A stretch of DNA of 64,000 bases from NCBI RefSeq assembly GCF_002949795.1, contig NZ_CP026692.1, positions 434,001-498,000 of the forward strand, given 5' to 3'. The DNA comes from Nostoc sp. 'Lobaria pulmonaria (5183) cyanobiont' (GTDB lineage: Bacteria > Cyanobacteriota > Cyanobacteriia > Cyanobacteriales > Nostocaceae). A program made the translations under genes and the position numbers. This document shows positions 19,199 to 28,573 of the stretch, one piece after another. Numbering within the stretch: the first letter of the stretch is position 1; every line of letters starts with the position of its first letter. Under the pieces are notes generated by a model. That model did no database searches. It saw only the letters and a list, made by a program, of their open reading frames with translations, and was not told the origin of the DNA.

Positions 19199-20479
19199 AT
19201 GTTTAAGATATTTAAGGGCTTTTATAAAGCGAAGAATACCCGTACAGTACCATTGCTGGAAATCTTGACAATGGCGGCAGAGACTCTGTGGAGTAACAAA
19301 TTACGCACAGGTCTAACTATGTTGGGCGTGATTATTGGGATTTCTTCAGTTATTGCCATTACTTCTGTCGGTCAGGGAGTGCAAAAGGGAGTTGAGCAAC
19401 AGATACAAGCATTGGGTACAGATGTGATCCAAATCTTAGCGGGTGCGGCAAGAAGCGGGAATGTCCGTCAAGGAGTAGGTTCTAGCAGTACCTTGACCTG
19501 GGAAGATGCGAAAGCGATCGCTACACAAGCGCCATCAGCACAGATGGTTTCTGCTTATCTCCAACGGACTGCTCAAGTTGTATATGCAGGACAGAACACC
19601 TCAACAACCATTTATGGCACAGATTTGAACTACCCAGAAGTCAGAAATACTCACCCCCAACAAGGGAGATATTTTACTCAAGAAGAATTAGATACTGCCG
19701 CACAGTTTGCCATTCTTGGCCCCACAGTCCAAAAAACACTCTTTGGGCAGGGTGTAAATCCGATCGGCGAGAAAATTCGTGTTCAGGGAGAGGCTTATGA
19801 AGTAATTGGGGTGATGGAACCTAAAGGCGCTCAAGGGCCGATGGATCGAGATGACCAGATTTTTATTCCTCTAACTACTATGTCGAAAAGACTGGTTGGT
19901 AACAATGCGTTAGTAGGCGTTTCTGTCAATGGAATTTTAGTTAAAGGCGCTAATCAGGAGCAGTTAGAAGCCGCTCAGTTTCAAGTTACCAATCTCTTAC
20001 GGCTGCGTCATAACATTTATCCGCCACAAGCTGATGATTTTCGGCTGACTAATCAAGCTGATATTGTTAGTACCTTTACTAGTATTGTGGGTTTATTTAC
20101 AGTCATGGTGGTAGCGATCGCTGGAATTTCTCTGGTGGTTGGTGGCATTGGTATTGCTAACATTATGCTAGTTTCTGTGGTTGAGCGGACGCGAGAAATC
20201 GGGATTCGCAAAGCCGTAGGAGCCACTAATTCAGCTATTCTCAATCAATTTTTAGCGGAAGCGATCGTGATTTCCATTGTCGGCGGAGGTATTGGGATGG
20301 TGACTGGCGTTTTATTAGCCTTTGTAGCTGCAAACGTTTTCAAGTTTCCGTTTGTAATTTCTTTATTGTCGATCGTTGCTGGCTTTGTACTCTCGTTAAC
20401 TGTTGGCTTAATCGCTGGGGTGATTCCAGCACGGAACGCATCTAAATTAGATCCAATTAACGCTTTAAGAAGTGACTAG
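19199..20479 (+). CDS. MacB-type ABC transporter permease (FtsX fold)
   Basis: This 426-residue permease has an N-terminal amphipathic segment and first helix (LRTGLTMLGVIIGISSVIAI), a MacB_PCD periplasmic domain (about 70-280, with QGVNPIGEKIRVQGEAYEVI), and three C-terminal transmembrane helices containing IGIRKAVGATNSAILNQFL and the ending NALRSD. Such mechanotransmission transporters push periplasmic substrates through a TolC channel rather than moving them across the inner membrane. The ATP-binding subunit is a separate gene 23 bases downstream, as in most cyanobacterial systems, unlike fused E. coli MacB. Confidence 0.93.
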   Translation: MFKIFKGFYKAKNTRTVPLLEILTMAAETLWSNKLRTGLTMLGVIIGISSVIAITSVGQGVQKGVEQQIQALGTDVIQILAGAARSGNVRQGVGSSSTLTWEDAKAIATQAPSAQMVSAYLQRTAQVVYAGQNTSTTIYGTDLNYPEVRNTHPQQGRYFTQEELDTAAQFAILGPTVQKTLFGQGVNPIGEKIRVQGEAYEVIGVMEPKGAQGPMDRDDQIFIPLTTMSKRLVGNNALVGVSVNGILVKGANQEQLEAAQFQVTNLLRLRHNIYPPQADDFRLTNQADIVSTFTSIVGLFTVMVVAIAGISLVVGGIGIANIMLVSVVERTREIGIRKAVGATNSAILNQFLAEAIVISIVGGGIGMVTGVLLAFVAANVFKFPFVISLLSIVAGFVLSLTVGLIAGVIPARNASKLDPINALRSD

Positions 20480-20502
20480 ATAATTCGTAATTCGTAACTC
20501 TT

Positions 20503-21174
20503 ATGCCAACCATGATTTGGATGGAATCTATTACTAAGACCTACCACTTGGGAGAAGTTAGTGTTCCCATACTCAAGGGAATTGAACTCTCTATTGAGGA
20601 AGGGGAATACGTCTCGATTATGGGTGCGTCAGGTTCGGGTAAATCTACTCTGATGAATATTTTGGGATGCCTGGATCGTCCGACAACTGGAGACTATATT
20701 TTTGAAGGCAGAAACCTGACAACTTTTGATGATGATGAATTAGCCTATATCCGCAACCAAAGGATAGGTTTTGTGTTTCAACAATTTAACCTATTGGCGC
20801 GGGCGACAGCGTTAGAAAACGTCATGTTGCCAATGGTTTACGCTAACTTGCCTAAGCCAAAACGCCGAGAAAGGGCATTAGAAGCCTTAGAAAAGGTAGG
20901 ATTAGGGGGACGCATCGCTAACCGTCCTAGTCAACTATCTGGCGGACAACAGCAACGAGTAGCGATCGCTCGTGCTTTGGTCAACCGACCTGCATTAGTT
21001 TTGGCAGATGAGCCAACAGGAGCTTTAGATACTGAAACTTCGCATGAGGTGATGAGTTTACTGACTGAACTTAATGACCAAGGGATCACGATTGTGATTG
21101 TCACTCATGAACCAGATATCGCTGCTCAAACCCAAAGGATTATTCGAGTTCAGGATGGTTTGATTGTCGGCTAA
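20503..21174 (+). CDS. MacB/LolD-type ABC transporter ATP-binding protein
   Basis: This 223-residue ATPase has all the nucleotide-binding motifs: Walker [17 protein letters not shown]-loop FVFQQFNLL, signature [15 protein letters not shown], Walker [14 protein letters not shown] and switch His in IVIVTHEPD. It is a MacB/LolD/FtsE-like stand-alone subunit, paired with the permease immediately upstream. It powers the tripartite exporter with the adaptor (17548) and the TolC-like channel (21291). Confidence 0.95.
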   Translation: MPTMIWMESITKTYHLGEVSVPILKGIELSIEEGEYVSIMGASGSGKSTLMNILGCLDRPTTGDYIFEGRNLTTFDDDELAYIRNQRIGFVFQQFNLLARATALENVMLPMVYANLPKPKRRERALEALEKVGLGGRIANRPSQLSGGQQQRVAIARALVNRPALVLADEPTGALDTETSHEVMSLLTELNDQGITIVIVTHEPDIAAQTQRIIRVQDGLIVG

Positions 21175-21290
21175 TTTGTTAAGATTAACCTTTTGAGGGG
21201 GAATTTAAGATTTAAACTTCTGTAGGTCAATCAGGATGGAAACTTTTGATTATATCCTCAAAAAACCTAATTAATGACTATATTTAGATT

Positions 21291-22703
21291 ATGAATTTCA
21301 GCTTATTTTTCGTGCATTCTGCCTGGGTTACTGTCGCATTCGCGATTTTTCTTCCAACTTTAGTAAATGCAGCAACTCCCCCAAAAGCACAGAATTCTTC
21401 AAGCTCTGTACAAGTTCCCGATCGCCTCAACCCCAATCCCAATCCTCTCCAATTTCCGACTAAACCAGAGGAAGTAAAAATTCAGGGAACTGTGCCAATC
21501 AGTTTGGCACAAGCTCTGGAACTCGCAAAACGTAACAATCGAGACTTACAGGTAGCTATATTACAGCTAGAACGCAGTCGCTCGGCGCTACGCGAGTCTC
21601 AAGCTGCCTTGTTTCCGACTCTTGGTATTAACAGTAGCGTGACTAATAATGGTAATGGTTTTAATAACAATTCATCTCAATCCAGCACCTCTTTTAATGG
21701 TTCAGCCCAACTGAATTATAATCTCTATAATTCTGGGAACCGACAAGCGACTATCCGAGCCGCAGAGGAACAGCTACGGGTAGATCAATTAAATGTTGAA
21801 AGTCAGTCTTTGACAATTAGCTTGAATGCCACAACTCAATACTACGATTTGCAACAAGCAGATCAACTAGTCAGAATTAATCAGTCTGCTGTGATAAATG
21901 CCCAGGCTAGTTTACGCGATACTCAAGCCAGAGAACAGGCTGGAGTAGGTACGCGGTTCGATGTGCTGCAAGCTCAGGTAAATTTAGCAAACGCCCAACA
22001 ACAACTGACTAATGCGATCTCACAGCAGCAAATTGCCCGTCGTCAGCTTGCTACGTTGTTAAGTTTATCGCAGTCAGTTGATATCAGTGCCTCTGACCCT
22101 GTACAGTTAGCGGGTCTTTGGCCGCAGACGGTAGAACAAAGTATTGTCCAAGCGTTTCAAAATCGTCCAGAGTTGCAACAGTATTTGGGACAACGTAATA
22201 TTTACGAGCAACAGCGACGACAGGCACTTTCACAGCTAGGGCCGCAAGTTAGTTTGGTCGGTAACTACAATCTGCTAGATCGGTATAACGATGGCGTTAG
22301 CATTACTGATGGCTATTCCGCAGGAATTCAAGGAAATCTAACTTTATTTGAAGGGGGAGCAGCAAAAGCGCGTGCAGATCAGTCGAGAGCTAATATTGCG
22401 ATCGCAGAGACTCAATTTGCTACCCAGCGCGACCAAATTCGCTTTGATGTAGAACAGTATTATGCTCAATTGCAATCCAATTTAAATAATGTGCAGACTT
22501 CTAGTGTGGCTTTAAATCAAGCCAGGGAAGCTCTGAATTTAGCAAGGCTGAGGTTCCAAGCTGGTGTGGGCACTCAAACAGAGGTGATTGATGCTGAAAA
22601 TGACCTGACAAGAGCAGAAGGTAATCGAGTTGAAGCTATTTTGGATTACAATCGCGCTCTAGCTAATTTGCAAAGATCGGTAACATCTAGGGCTTCGCGC
22701 TAA
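21291..22703 (+). CDS. TolC-family outer-membrane efflux protein
   Basis: This 470-residue protein has a signal peptide (about 1-28, ending LVNAA) and two outer-membrane efflux protein repeats: PISLAQALELAKRNNRDLQV, RAAEEQLRVDQLNVESQSL, GVGTRFDVLQAQVNLANAQQ, then the second half with RFQAGVGTQTEVIDAENDLT. The paired GVGTRxDVLxAxxxLxxA motifs are TolC hallmarks. The protein forms a trimeric channel spanning the outer membrane and periplasm. A gap of 116 bases after the ATPase gene still allows cotranscription. Confidence 0.93.
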   Translation: MNFSLFFVHSAWVTVAFAIFLPTLVNAATPPKAQNSSSSVQVPDRLNPNPNPLQFPTKPEEVKIQGTVPISLAQALELAKRNNRDLQVAILQLERSRSALRESQAALFPTLGINSSVTNNGNGFNNNSSQSSTSFNGSAQLNYNLYNSGNRQATIRAAEEQLRVDQLNVESQSLTISLNATTQYYDLQQADQLVRINQSAVINAQASLRDTQAREQAGVGTRFDVLQAQVNLANAQQQLTNAISQQQIARRQLATLLSLSQSVDISASDPVQLAGLWPQTVEQSIVQAFQNRPELQQYLGQRNIYEQQRRQALSQLGPQVSLVGNYNLLDRYNDGVSITDGYSAGIQGNLTLFEGGAAKARADQSRANIAIAETQFATQRDQIRFDVEQYYAQLQSNLNNVQTSSVALNQAREALNLARLRFQAGVGTQTEVIDAENDLTRAEGNRVEAILDYNRALANLQRSVTSRASR

Positions 22704-22965
22704 GGTCAAATCATTAAAGAAAAGTTTGCTTAGTACAGCATTTCATGAATTCGTAGCGAATGAAAGAAAGGCAATACCCTGCCTGCATTGTTAACGCATT
22801 GGCTTGCATTCGCAAAGACAATCTAGCGACCCTGCTGGGGAGGGAACAAGGCGATGCAAATGAAGTTGGGCAAAAAACGTGCGATTGCCTTTGGCACAAC
22901 CATACAGCCAATTACTAATGACTATCTTCAGTACAAAAATACATTTATTACTTAAAAAGATTAAA
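22704..22965. other. Intergenic region, no gene supported
   Basis: No reading frame with family resemblance was seen between the TolC-like gene and the first palindromic element. Scattered coding-like traces suggest old gene debris, but nothing could be identified. Confidence 0.3.
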
Positions 22966-23073
22966 TATAGCAGTTCTCGTTTACGTAAGGTACACCCGTA
23001 GGGGCACGGCATTGCCGTGCCCCTACACCTCGCAATATAATGTTGTACCGCATCTGAATGGGAACCGCTATAT
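22966..23073. mobile_element. MITE-like palindromic element, family A, copy 1
   Basis: A roughly 108-bp element with terminal inverted repeats TATAGC(A/G)GTTC(T/C) and AGAAxCGCTATA-like ends. A strong central palindrome (GTAGGGGCACGGC / GCCGTGCCCCTAC) is included. A second copy lies inverted at 57671-57779, alignable end to end at about 85-90% by eye. It has no coding capacity. The central palindrome also occurs inside the element at 46601-46789. Confidence 0.8.
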
Positions 23074-23183
23074 AAACACATAAAAGATTACTGCCGACAG
23101 CCAGCAGTTAGCGATCGCAATCGGGGCAGTGCCAAAGGCAATCGTAACAAAGCCTTTGAAAATAGCTTTTGGAAAAACAATTG

Positions 23184-23304
23184 ATATCAAGTCTGGCTCA
23201 TTAGTTTTAATTCCCAAATTTATGCAGAAAGCCCAAAAGCCTCTCTCCTCTGATTCTCTGCACCCCTGCTGCCTTAATGATAAGTCTTTAACCGGACATG
23301 ATAT
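23184..23304. mobile_element. MITE-like element, family B, copy 1
   Basis: A 121-bp element whose right end is CCGGACATGATAT and whose left end, ATATCAAGTCTGGC, is a mutated inverse of it. The interior (AATTCCCAAATTTATGCAG; CTTAATGATAAGTCTTTAACC) matches the inverted copy at 57541-57673. It is non-coding and is inferred to be non-autonomous. It abuts a broken gene fragment at 23305. Confidence 0.8.
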
Positions 23305-23543
23305 GAGAAGCTGACACAAGCAACTCTAACAAAGATAAAAGCGCTACGTGACAAGATTTGGACAAGCTTCGAGGTAAACAAGAGGCAGTAACAGCTTTAG
23401 TAGAGGCAGAAAAAGGGTCAAGGGCTAATTTAGATCGGGTAGTTGGTTACTTACAAGAGATAATGAAATCTGACCCAAATTTTGCACAATCAGTAGAAAA
23501 ATTAGCGTCAGAGATTCAGCATGAATCTCTGTGTTGGTCGTAA
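23305..23543 (+). pseudogene. Fragment of a conserved hypothetical protein, frameshifted
   Basis: Directly after the family B element one frame reads YEKLTQATLTKIKALRDKIW, then near 23363 the frame shifts and continues KLRGKQEAVTALVEAEKGSR and NLDRVVGYLQEIMKSDPNFA before a stop at 23541-23543. The pieces join to one helical protein of the kind often seen in cyanobacteria as a membrane-linked hypothetical, whose N-terminal part is missing. The MITE-like element sits exactly at the truncation. Function is unknown. Confidence 0.6.
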
Positions 23544-23630
23544 TGCAACAGTCAGATTCTTAAACTTCAAGCTTTAACCAATCTTTAAGTTGCAGTTCTT
23601 GAAGTAGTTGAATTTACAAGCGAGGATGTG

Positions 23631-25217
23631 ATGACTCAATATGACTATATTGTGATTGGTGCGGGTTCGGCAGGCTGCGTTGTCGCCAACCGGATGACAC
23701 AAGATAGTGAAACAACCGTGTTATTACTCGAAGCTGGCAACCCAGATACTAAACCAGAGATTCAAATCCCGTTGTCATCCCCCAACCTACCCGGCTCAGA
23801 GCTGGACTGGGGATATTTCTCTGAACCAGAACCGTACCTGAATAACCGCAAAATCTTTTGTCCCCGTGGCAAAGTCTTGGGTGGCAGCAGTTCGATTAAT
23901 TCCATGATTTATATCCGGGGCAATCATCACGATTATGACCACTGGCAGTCATTGGGGAATCCTGGTTGGAGTTACCAAGATGTATTGCCCTATTTCAATA
24001 AATCTGAGAATCAGCAACGCGGTGCCGACGCATACCACGGGGTTGATGGGGAGTGGAGCGTCACCGATATTCAAGAAAGTGCTGTGGCATCCCAACGATT
24101 TGTAGAAGCAGCCGTGGCGATCGGATACAACCACAATCCTGATTTCAATGGGATACAGCAATCAGGTGCGGGAATTTATCAGTTGACGGTCAAGGATGGT
24201 AAACGTCACAGTGCTGCTGCTGCATTCCTCTTGCCAATTCTCAAGCGTCCCAATTTAACAATAACAACAGGAGCGTTAGTGACTCGGTTATTGTTTGAGG
24301 GAACCCGCACTGTTGGGGTGGAATATATGCACGAGGGAACGCTGCACCAAGCCAAGGTTAACAAAGAAGTGATTTTAAGTGCTGGTGCATTCGATTCGCC
24401 CAAGCTGCTGATGCTTTCCGGCATTGGTGATGCAGAACAACTGCAAGCAATGGGGATTCCTGTCGTCGTTGATTTGCCAGGTGTCGGTCAAAACCTCCAA
24501 GACCACTCTCTCGTTCCTGTGGCACACCAGATAATTACCAGTCCTGTGGCACCCCAGGTAATTGCTGGGTTACACCCGGTAATTAGCAGTAATGGTAACG
24601 CTGAAGCCGGATTATTTTTGCATACCGAAGGTAATCTGGATGCCACGCCAGATTTACAGTTTTTCTTCGGTCCCATTCTATGGATATCTCCTGGACAAAC
24701 CCTCTCTGGTTTGGGATTCACTGTTACAGTCAGTTTGACTCATCCCCAAAACATTGGGAGTGTCAGTTTGTCCTCGCCTGACCCCAAAGACCCACCAATT
24801 ATTCGGATGAACTTTCTACAAAGTCAATCCGATGTGCAAAAGCTAGTTGCTGGGATTAAAATAATGCGTAAATTGTTTCATACAAATGCCTTTGATCAGT
24901 TTCGAGGTGAGGAAATCAGTCCCGGTGCTGAGGTGACTAGCGATGAAGCACTCGAAGTTTACATCCGGGAATTTTGTGTTACGGGCTATCATCCTGTCGG
25001 CACCTGCAAAATGGGAACTGACCCAATGGCGGTTGTCGATCCCGAACTCCAGGTACACGGTGTTACGGGGTTGCGGGTTGTTGATGCATCGATTATGCCA
25101 ACTCTAGTCGGGGGAAATACGAACGCGCCCACGATTATGATCGGCGAGAAAGGAGCCGATTTAATTAAAGCCGCTCTTAGCGTTTCACAGCAAGTACACA
25201 AAGCAATAGCAAACTAA
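23631..25217 (+). CDS. GMC-family FAD-dependent oxidoreductase (choline dehydrogenase-like)
   Basis: This 528-residue flavoprotein has the ADP-binding fold YDYIVIGAGSAGCVVANRM, GMC signature 1 (RGKVLGGSSSINSMIYIRGN), signature 2 region (GAFDSPKLLMLSGIG) and the catalytic His near GYHPVGTCKMG with the C-terminal GGNTNAPTIMIGEKGAD. The start is the ATG at 23631, although a GTG immediately precedes it. Substrate range in the family is wide (choline, glucose, alcohols, aryl alcohols) and no neighbouring gene narrows it. BetB is not adjacent, so a glycine-betaine role should not be assumed. Confidence 0.9.
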   Translation: MTQYDYIVIGAGSAGCVVANRMTQDSETTVLLLEAGNPDTKPEIQIPLSSPNLPGSELDWGYFSEPEPYLNNRKIFCPRGKVLGGSSSINSMIYIRGNHHDYDHWQSLGNPGWSYQDVLPYFNKSENQQRGADAYHGVDGEWSVTDIQESAVASQRFVEAAVAIGYNHNPDFNGIQQSGAGIYQLTVKDGKRHSAAAAFLLPILKRPNLTITTGALVTRLLFEGTRTVGVEYMHEGTLHQAKVNKEVILSAGAFDSPKLLMLSGIGDAEQLQAMGIPVVVDLPGVGQNLQDHSLVPVAHQIITSPVAPQVIAGLHPVISSNGNAEAGLFLHTEGNLDATPDLQFFFGPILWISPGQTLSGLGFTVTVSLTHPQNIGSVSLSSPDPKDPPIIRMNFLQSQSDVQKLVAGIKIMRKLFHTNAFDQFRGEEISPGAEVTSDEALEVYIREFCVTGYHPVGTCKMGTDPMAVVDPELQVHGVTGLRVVDASIMPTLVGGNTNAPTIMIGEKGADLIKAALSVSQQVHKAIAN

Positions 25218-25246
25218 CTCACTGGCGCGATCGCCTAAAGATAACG

Positions 25247-25399
25247 ATGATTCACAAAACAGAGATTCAGGAAATGCTCAACCGGGATTCCAGGTATCTA
25301 GCTTTTGAAAAGACTCAAGGAGGCTTCAAAGCAAAGCTTTACCTCGTCTTCGAGCATTATGCACAAACGATAAAGTTGCCTAAATGCATCTCAGCTTAG
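25247..25399 (+). CDS. Possible small protein, 50 residues
   Basis: An ATG at 25247 opens 50 codons (MIHKTEIQEMLNRDSRYLAF...) ending at 25399, only 6 bases before the convergent antiporter stop. The composition is ordinary for a soluble peptide and no family is recognised. It could be a chance frame or a gene remnant; no clear ribosome-binding site is seen. Confidence 0.25.
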   Translation: MIHKTEIQEMLNRDSRYLAFEKTQGGFKAKLYLVFEHYAQTIKLPKCISA

Positions 25400-25404
25400 A
25401 ACGA

Positions 25405-27717
25405 CTATGGCACAGTAATTACCGCTACTGGGCAATGGGCTTTACTCAGAATTGCATCCACTCTGTGACCGAAGAAAACGCGACCCGTAACCATTCGGAT
25501 ACTACTCCCTAGAAGAATTAAGTCAACTTCCTGGGTTTGGGCAAACTTGAGGATTTCCCTTTCTGGACTGCTTCCTTGAAGAATATAGGTTTTGACATCA
25601 GCACCCAGATTGCGCCCCATTGCGGCTTGCTGTTCAAGCATATCGTGAGCAATTTCTTTCACTGGAGCTAGCGATCGCTGTTCGTAAAGAATATACTCAA
25701 CCTGTGGCAAATTAATTACGTTAACGATCATCACTAATGCCCCGGTTTGAGCTGCGATCGTACTTGCCATCTCTACAGCATTTTTGCTATATTCTGTCCC
25801 CACCGTTGGCACCAGAATCTTTTTCAGCTGTTGTTGAGCGATTTTACATATCTCACTTTTGGGATGGTGTAGGTGCGACTTCACCACCATCGTTGCACAA
25901 GGCGCTTCTTGGACAACCCGATCGACAAGCAAATTAAACAATGCTTTCTGGGGACTTATCTGTTCCGAAGCTCCTAGTACAATCAAGTCATAGTTTTTGT
26001 TTGCTTCATTCAGAATTACCTCTGCTTTATTACGCCCAGACTCCGTTTTTGTTTGCAGAGTGGTATCAGCAGGTAGCTGCATTTCCTCAGTCACAGCAGC
26101 TAAAGCTTGCTCGGCAGCTGTGTCTTTAAGCTGGGTTGCCTCCATCCGGCGGGCTTTGCTTTGAGGTTGCTTATCACTCAGAGCAAATAGAGATGTAACT
26201 TCTATCGAGTTTTGGTGAGCCATGTAACCGACTAGTTGCGCTGCGAGTTGGATGTTGGGGCCACCACTAGTAGGTATTAAAACACGCTGGATTTGCTTGA
26301 TAAAACTGCGGCTATCCTGTTCTTCTTGTTCCAAACGTCGAGCTTCCTCTTCACCCATAACCACTTTTGATAAAGTCCACCGCAGCAGGGGTGGAGCCAT
26401 TAGGGAAGTGACGATCGCTACCATGACTATAATCGAGTACATCTGGGGATTCAGCACTCCCAAAGATAAACCAATCGTAGCAACGACAATTTCCATCGCC
26501 CCGCGAGCATTCATCCCGGAACCCATGGCCAAACCTTCCCAATGACTCAAGCCACCGACGCGAGAACCAAGGTAAGCACCTGTAAATTTGCCAACACAGG
26601 CGACAACGAGAACAATCAAGCCAAATATCAATGTTTGAGGGACTAACAGAGCTAGTAAGTTAACTTTCAAGCCCGCAGAAGCAAAGAAAATTGGCGCTAG
26701 AAAGCTTGCTGTGAAAACTTCTAACATGTGTCCAGCTTCATTGCTAAAGCGGCGGGATTGACCTGCCAGAATTCCCAGCACGAAAGCACCTAATGCAGCT
26801 TCTAGACCTAATGCGTGGGTAAGTGCTGCTGCCGAGAGCGAAAGAATCAGCACAACCGACATACTAGCGGAGATTCCACCAATGTAGTCATCAACCCAGC
26901 GCAATATCTGATCTACAATCGTACGCCCAATTGTGAAGGCGATCGCTAGAAATAATATGGCAGCGCTCACAGAATGGAAAATTGTCCCAAGGTCAAATTT
27001 ACCGCTACTAGCTAGACCTGAAACCACAGAAAGTAAAATCCAGCCGATGGTGTCGTCAGTCATCCCAGCAGCTAAGGTGACTTGACCAATGTCACGGCGA
27101 ATCAGGTTTAAGTCCATCAGCACTTTCGCAATCACTGGTACTGCCGAAATACTCATTGCTGTGGCGATAAACAGACTAAATACCAATCGCTTTTCTGGGT
27201 CGGCTAAAAAACTATCTGGCAATAGCCAGCCCAGTCCAAATCCGGTGATAAACGGGACAATAATTCCGCCCAGTGAAATCAAAAGAGCCGTTTTACCCTT
27301 ACGAAGAATCAGCTTGAGATCCGTTTCCAACCCCGTCACAATCAGCAAAAACAACACGCCTAACCAAGAAATCACCGAAAGTAAATTAGACTGTTCTTGA
27401 CTTTTGGGAAAGATGTGCGCCTGTAAGTCTGGAAGGAGCAAACCAAATAGAGAAGGGCCAAGCAACACACCCGCCAGTAATTCCCCAACAACAGGCGGTA
27501 GGTTAATCCGGCGCATCAACTCACCTAATCCCCGCGCTACCAAAAGCAACAGTGACAGTTGTACTAGTACCAACAGCAGTTCATGATGACCGAGAGGTTT
27601 AATTACACCGTCACCTGCTACTTTCTGTGCAGCGAGTACAGGCACTAATATCAGGGACAGGTTTTGCATATAAGCGTCCAAAGGTTGGATTACAAATTTT
27701 TCAAGGGGCTGCTTCAA
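25405..27717 (-). CDS. CPA2 cation:proton antiporter with two C-terminal Usp domains
   Basis: This 770-residue protein has a Kef/Nha-type exchanger of about 12 helices (residues ~40-440; LARGLGELMRRINLPPVVGELLAGVLLGP, GMTDDTIGWILLS, GMNARGAMEIVVATIG). Two universal-stress-protein-like domains follow (VLIPTSGGPNIQLAA near 475; KILVPTVGTEYSKNAVEMA near 635) with nucleotide-loop remnants such as LLGSSIRMVTGRVFFGHR. It should exchange Na+ or K+ for H+ across the plasma or thylakoid membrane, with the Usp domains as a nucleotide- or stress-sensing gate. The true start may be the Met at residue 17 (27669), just before the hydrophobic NLSLILVPVLAA. Confidence 0.92.
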   Translation of the reverse strand: MKQPLEKFVIQPLDAYMQNLSLILVPVLAAQKVAGDGVIKPLGHHELLLVLVQLSLLLLVARGLGELMRRINLPPVVGELLAGVLLGPSLFGLLLPDLQAHIFPKSQEQSNLLSVISWLGVLFLLIVTGLETDLKLILRKGKTALLISLGGIIVPFITGFGLGWLLPDSFLADPEKRLVFSLFIATAMSISAVPVIAKVLMDLNLIRRDIGQVTLAAGMTDDTIGWILLSVVSGLASSGKFDLGTIFHSVSAAILFLAIAFTIGRTIVDQILRWVDDYIGGISASMSVVLILSLSAAALTHALGLEAALGAFVLGILAGQSRRFSNEAGHMLEVFTASFLAPIFFASAGLKVNLLALLVPQTLIFGLIVLVVACVGKFTGAYLGSRVGGLSHWEGLAMGSGMNARGAMEIVVATIGLSLGVLNPQMYSIIVMVAIVTSLMAPPLLRWTLSKVVMGEEEARRLEQEEQDSRSFIKQIQRVLIPTSGGPNIQLAAQLVGYMAHQNSIEVTSLFALSDKQPQSKARRMEATQLKDTAAEQALAAVTEEMQLPADTTLQTKTESGRNKAEVILNEANKNYDLIVLGASEQISPQKALFNLLVDRVVQEAPCATMVVKSHLHHPKSEICKIAQQQLKKILVPTVGTEYSKNAVEMASTIAAQTGALVMIVNVINLPQVEYILYEQRSLAPVKEIAHDMLEQQAAMGRNLGADVKTYILQGSSPEREILKFAQTQEVDLILLGSSIRMVTGRVFFGHRVDAILSKAHCPVAVITVP

Positions 27718-28017
27718 GTAAATCTGAAAACGTTTACTTCTACATCGGTCTAGGGATTAAACTGTCATCGGCAAGATTATCATGTGCGATCGCCCTCATG
27801 TGTCAGTTCAAGAACAAAGGTCATAAATTTATTTTCGAGCGCGAACAAACAACTTTGTAGTGTCTTCCCAAATACCTTGATCGGTTGCTAGTTGCTCAAT
27901 TTCTGCTTTGTACTCAACTTGCAACTGATTTAATTGTTCTGGTGATAATTTTGACAACAGGGGATTACCTTTAAAATTTATCTTAATTAGTGTCTCAGAT
28001 AATCTGTTATCCCTTAG

Positions 28018-28177
28018 AGGATGTTTGAAAAGTCGTATTGTCGGTATCAAAAGTTCTAGATCCCCCTAAGTCCCCCTTAGAAAGGGGGACTTTGATTCCG
28101 GTTCCCACCTTTTTAAGGGGGGTTAGGGGGGATCTAAAAGTGCCTAAAATCACAGTGAAATACTTTTCAAACAACCT
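28018..28177. mobile_element. MITE-like element with CTTAG target duplication
   Basis: A 160-bp element bounded by inverted repeats AGGATGTTTGAAAAGT and ACTTTTCAAACAACCT and flanked on both sides by CTTAG (28013-28017 and 28178-28182). The interior is a long GC-rich palindrome (CCCCCTAAGTCCCCC / GGGGGTTAGGGGGGA-like) without coding capacity. It interrupts the methyltransferase gene. Excision plus one target copy restores the reading frame, so element boundaries are fixed to the base. Confidence 0.92.
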
Positions 28178-28401
28178 CTTAGAGGGCGATAACGTCCTGA
28201 TGGTTCAATCTTAATTTCGATATCTCTAAAACCTGCCTGATTAAGCAAATTACGACATTTTTCTGGAGTTCCCAGTGGTTCAAGGATATGTGGTAGCGAT
28301 ACACCCAAAACCCTAGTGCAGATCCTCTGCTGAAAAGATGCCATAAAAGCAGTTTCGGGAGGACAGGTGAATGCCACAAATCCTCCGGGTTTTAAGAAGC
28401 T

Positions 28402-28573
28402 AAACCTCATCTATGTTGAGAACCGTAGTTTTTGCCCTCACCCTAAATCCCTCTCCCTACTTGGGAGAGGGACTTCTTTCCGGCTCCCCTTCTCCCAATA
28501 TTGGGAGAAGGGGCTGGGGGATGAGGGTTTTTCTATTCATACAGAACTACGGTTTTCAACGTGGACGCAGTTT
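28402..28573. mobile_element. MITE-like element in the methyltransferase gene
   Basis: About 172 bp with 28-30 bp imperfect terminal inverted repeats (core TTGAGAACCGTAGTT / AACTACGGTTTTCAA) and a nested palindrome of CCCTCTCCC...GGGAGAGGG and CTTCTCCCAATATTGGGAGA type. It splits KKWY from FLKPGG of the methyltransferase. A TA-type target duplication is possible but not certain. The interior CCCTAAATCCCTCT motif recurs at 30701-30747. Confidence 0.82.

Noticed and set aside
22791..23081. Minus-strand frame between the TolC-like gene and the GMC gene
   Set aside because: It runs through a palindromic element and encodes no recognisable protein.
23631..25217. Choline dehydrogenase BetA as a specific call
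   Set aside because: GMC family members with this similarity oxidise many alcohols, and no betaine gene is adjacent.
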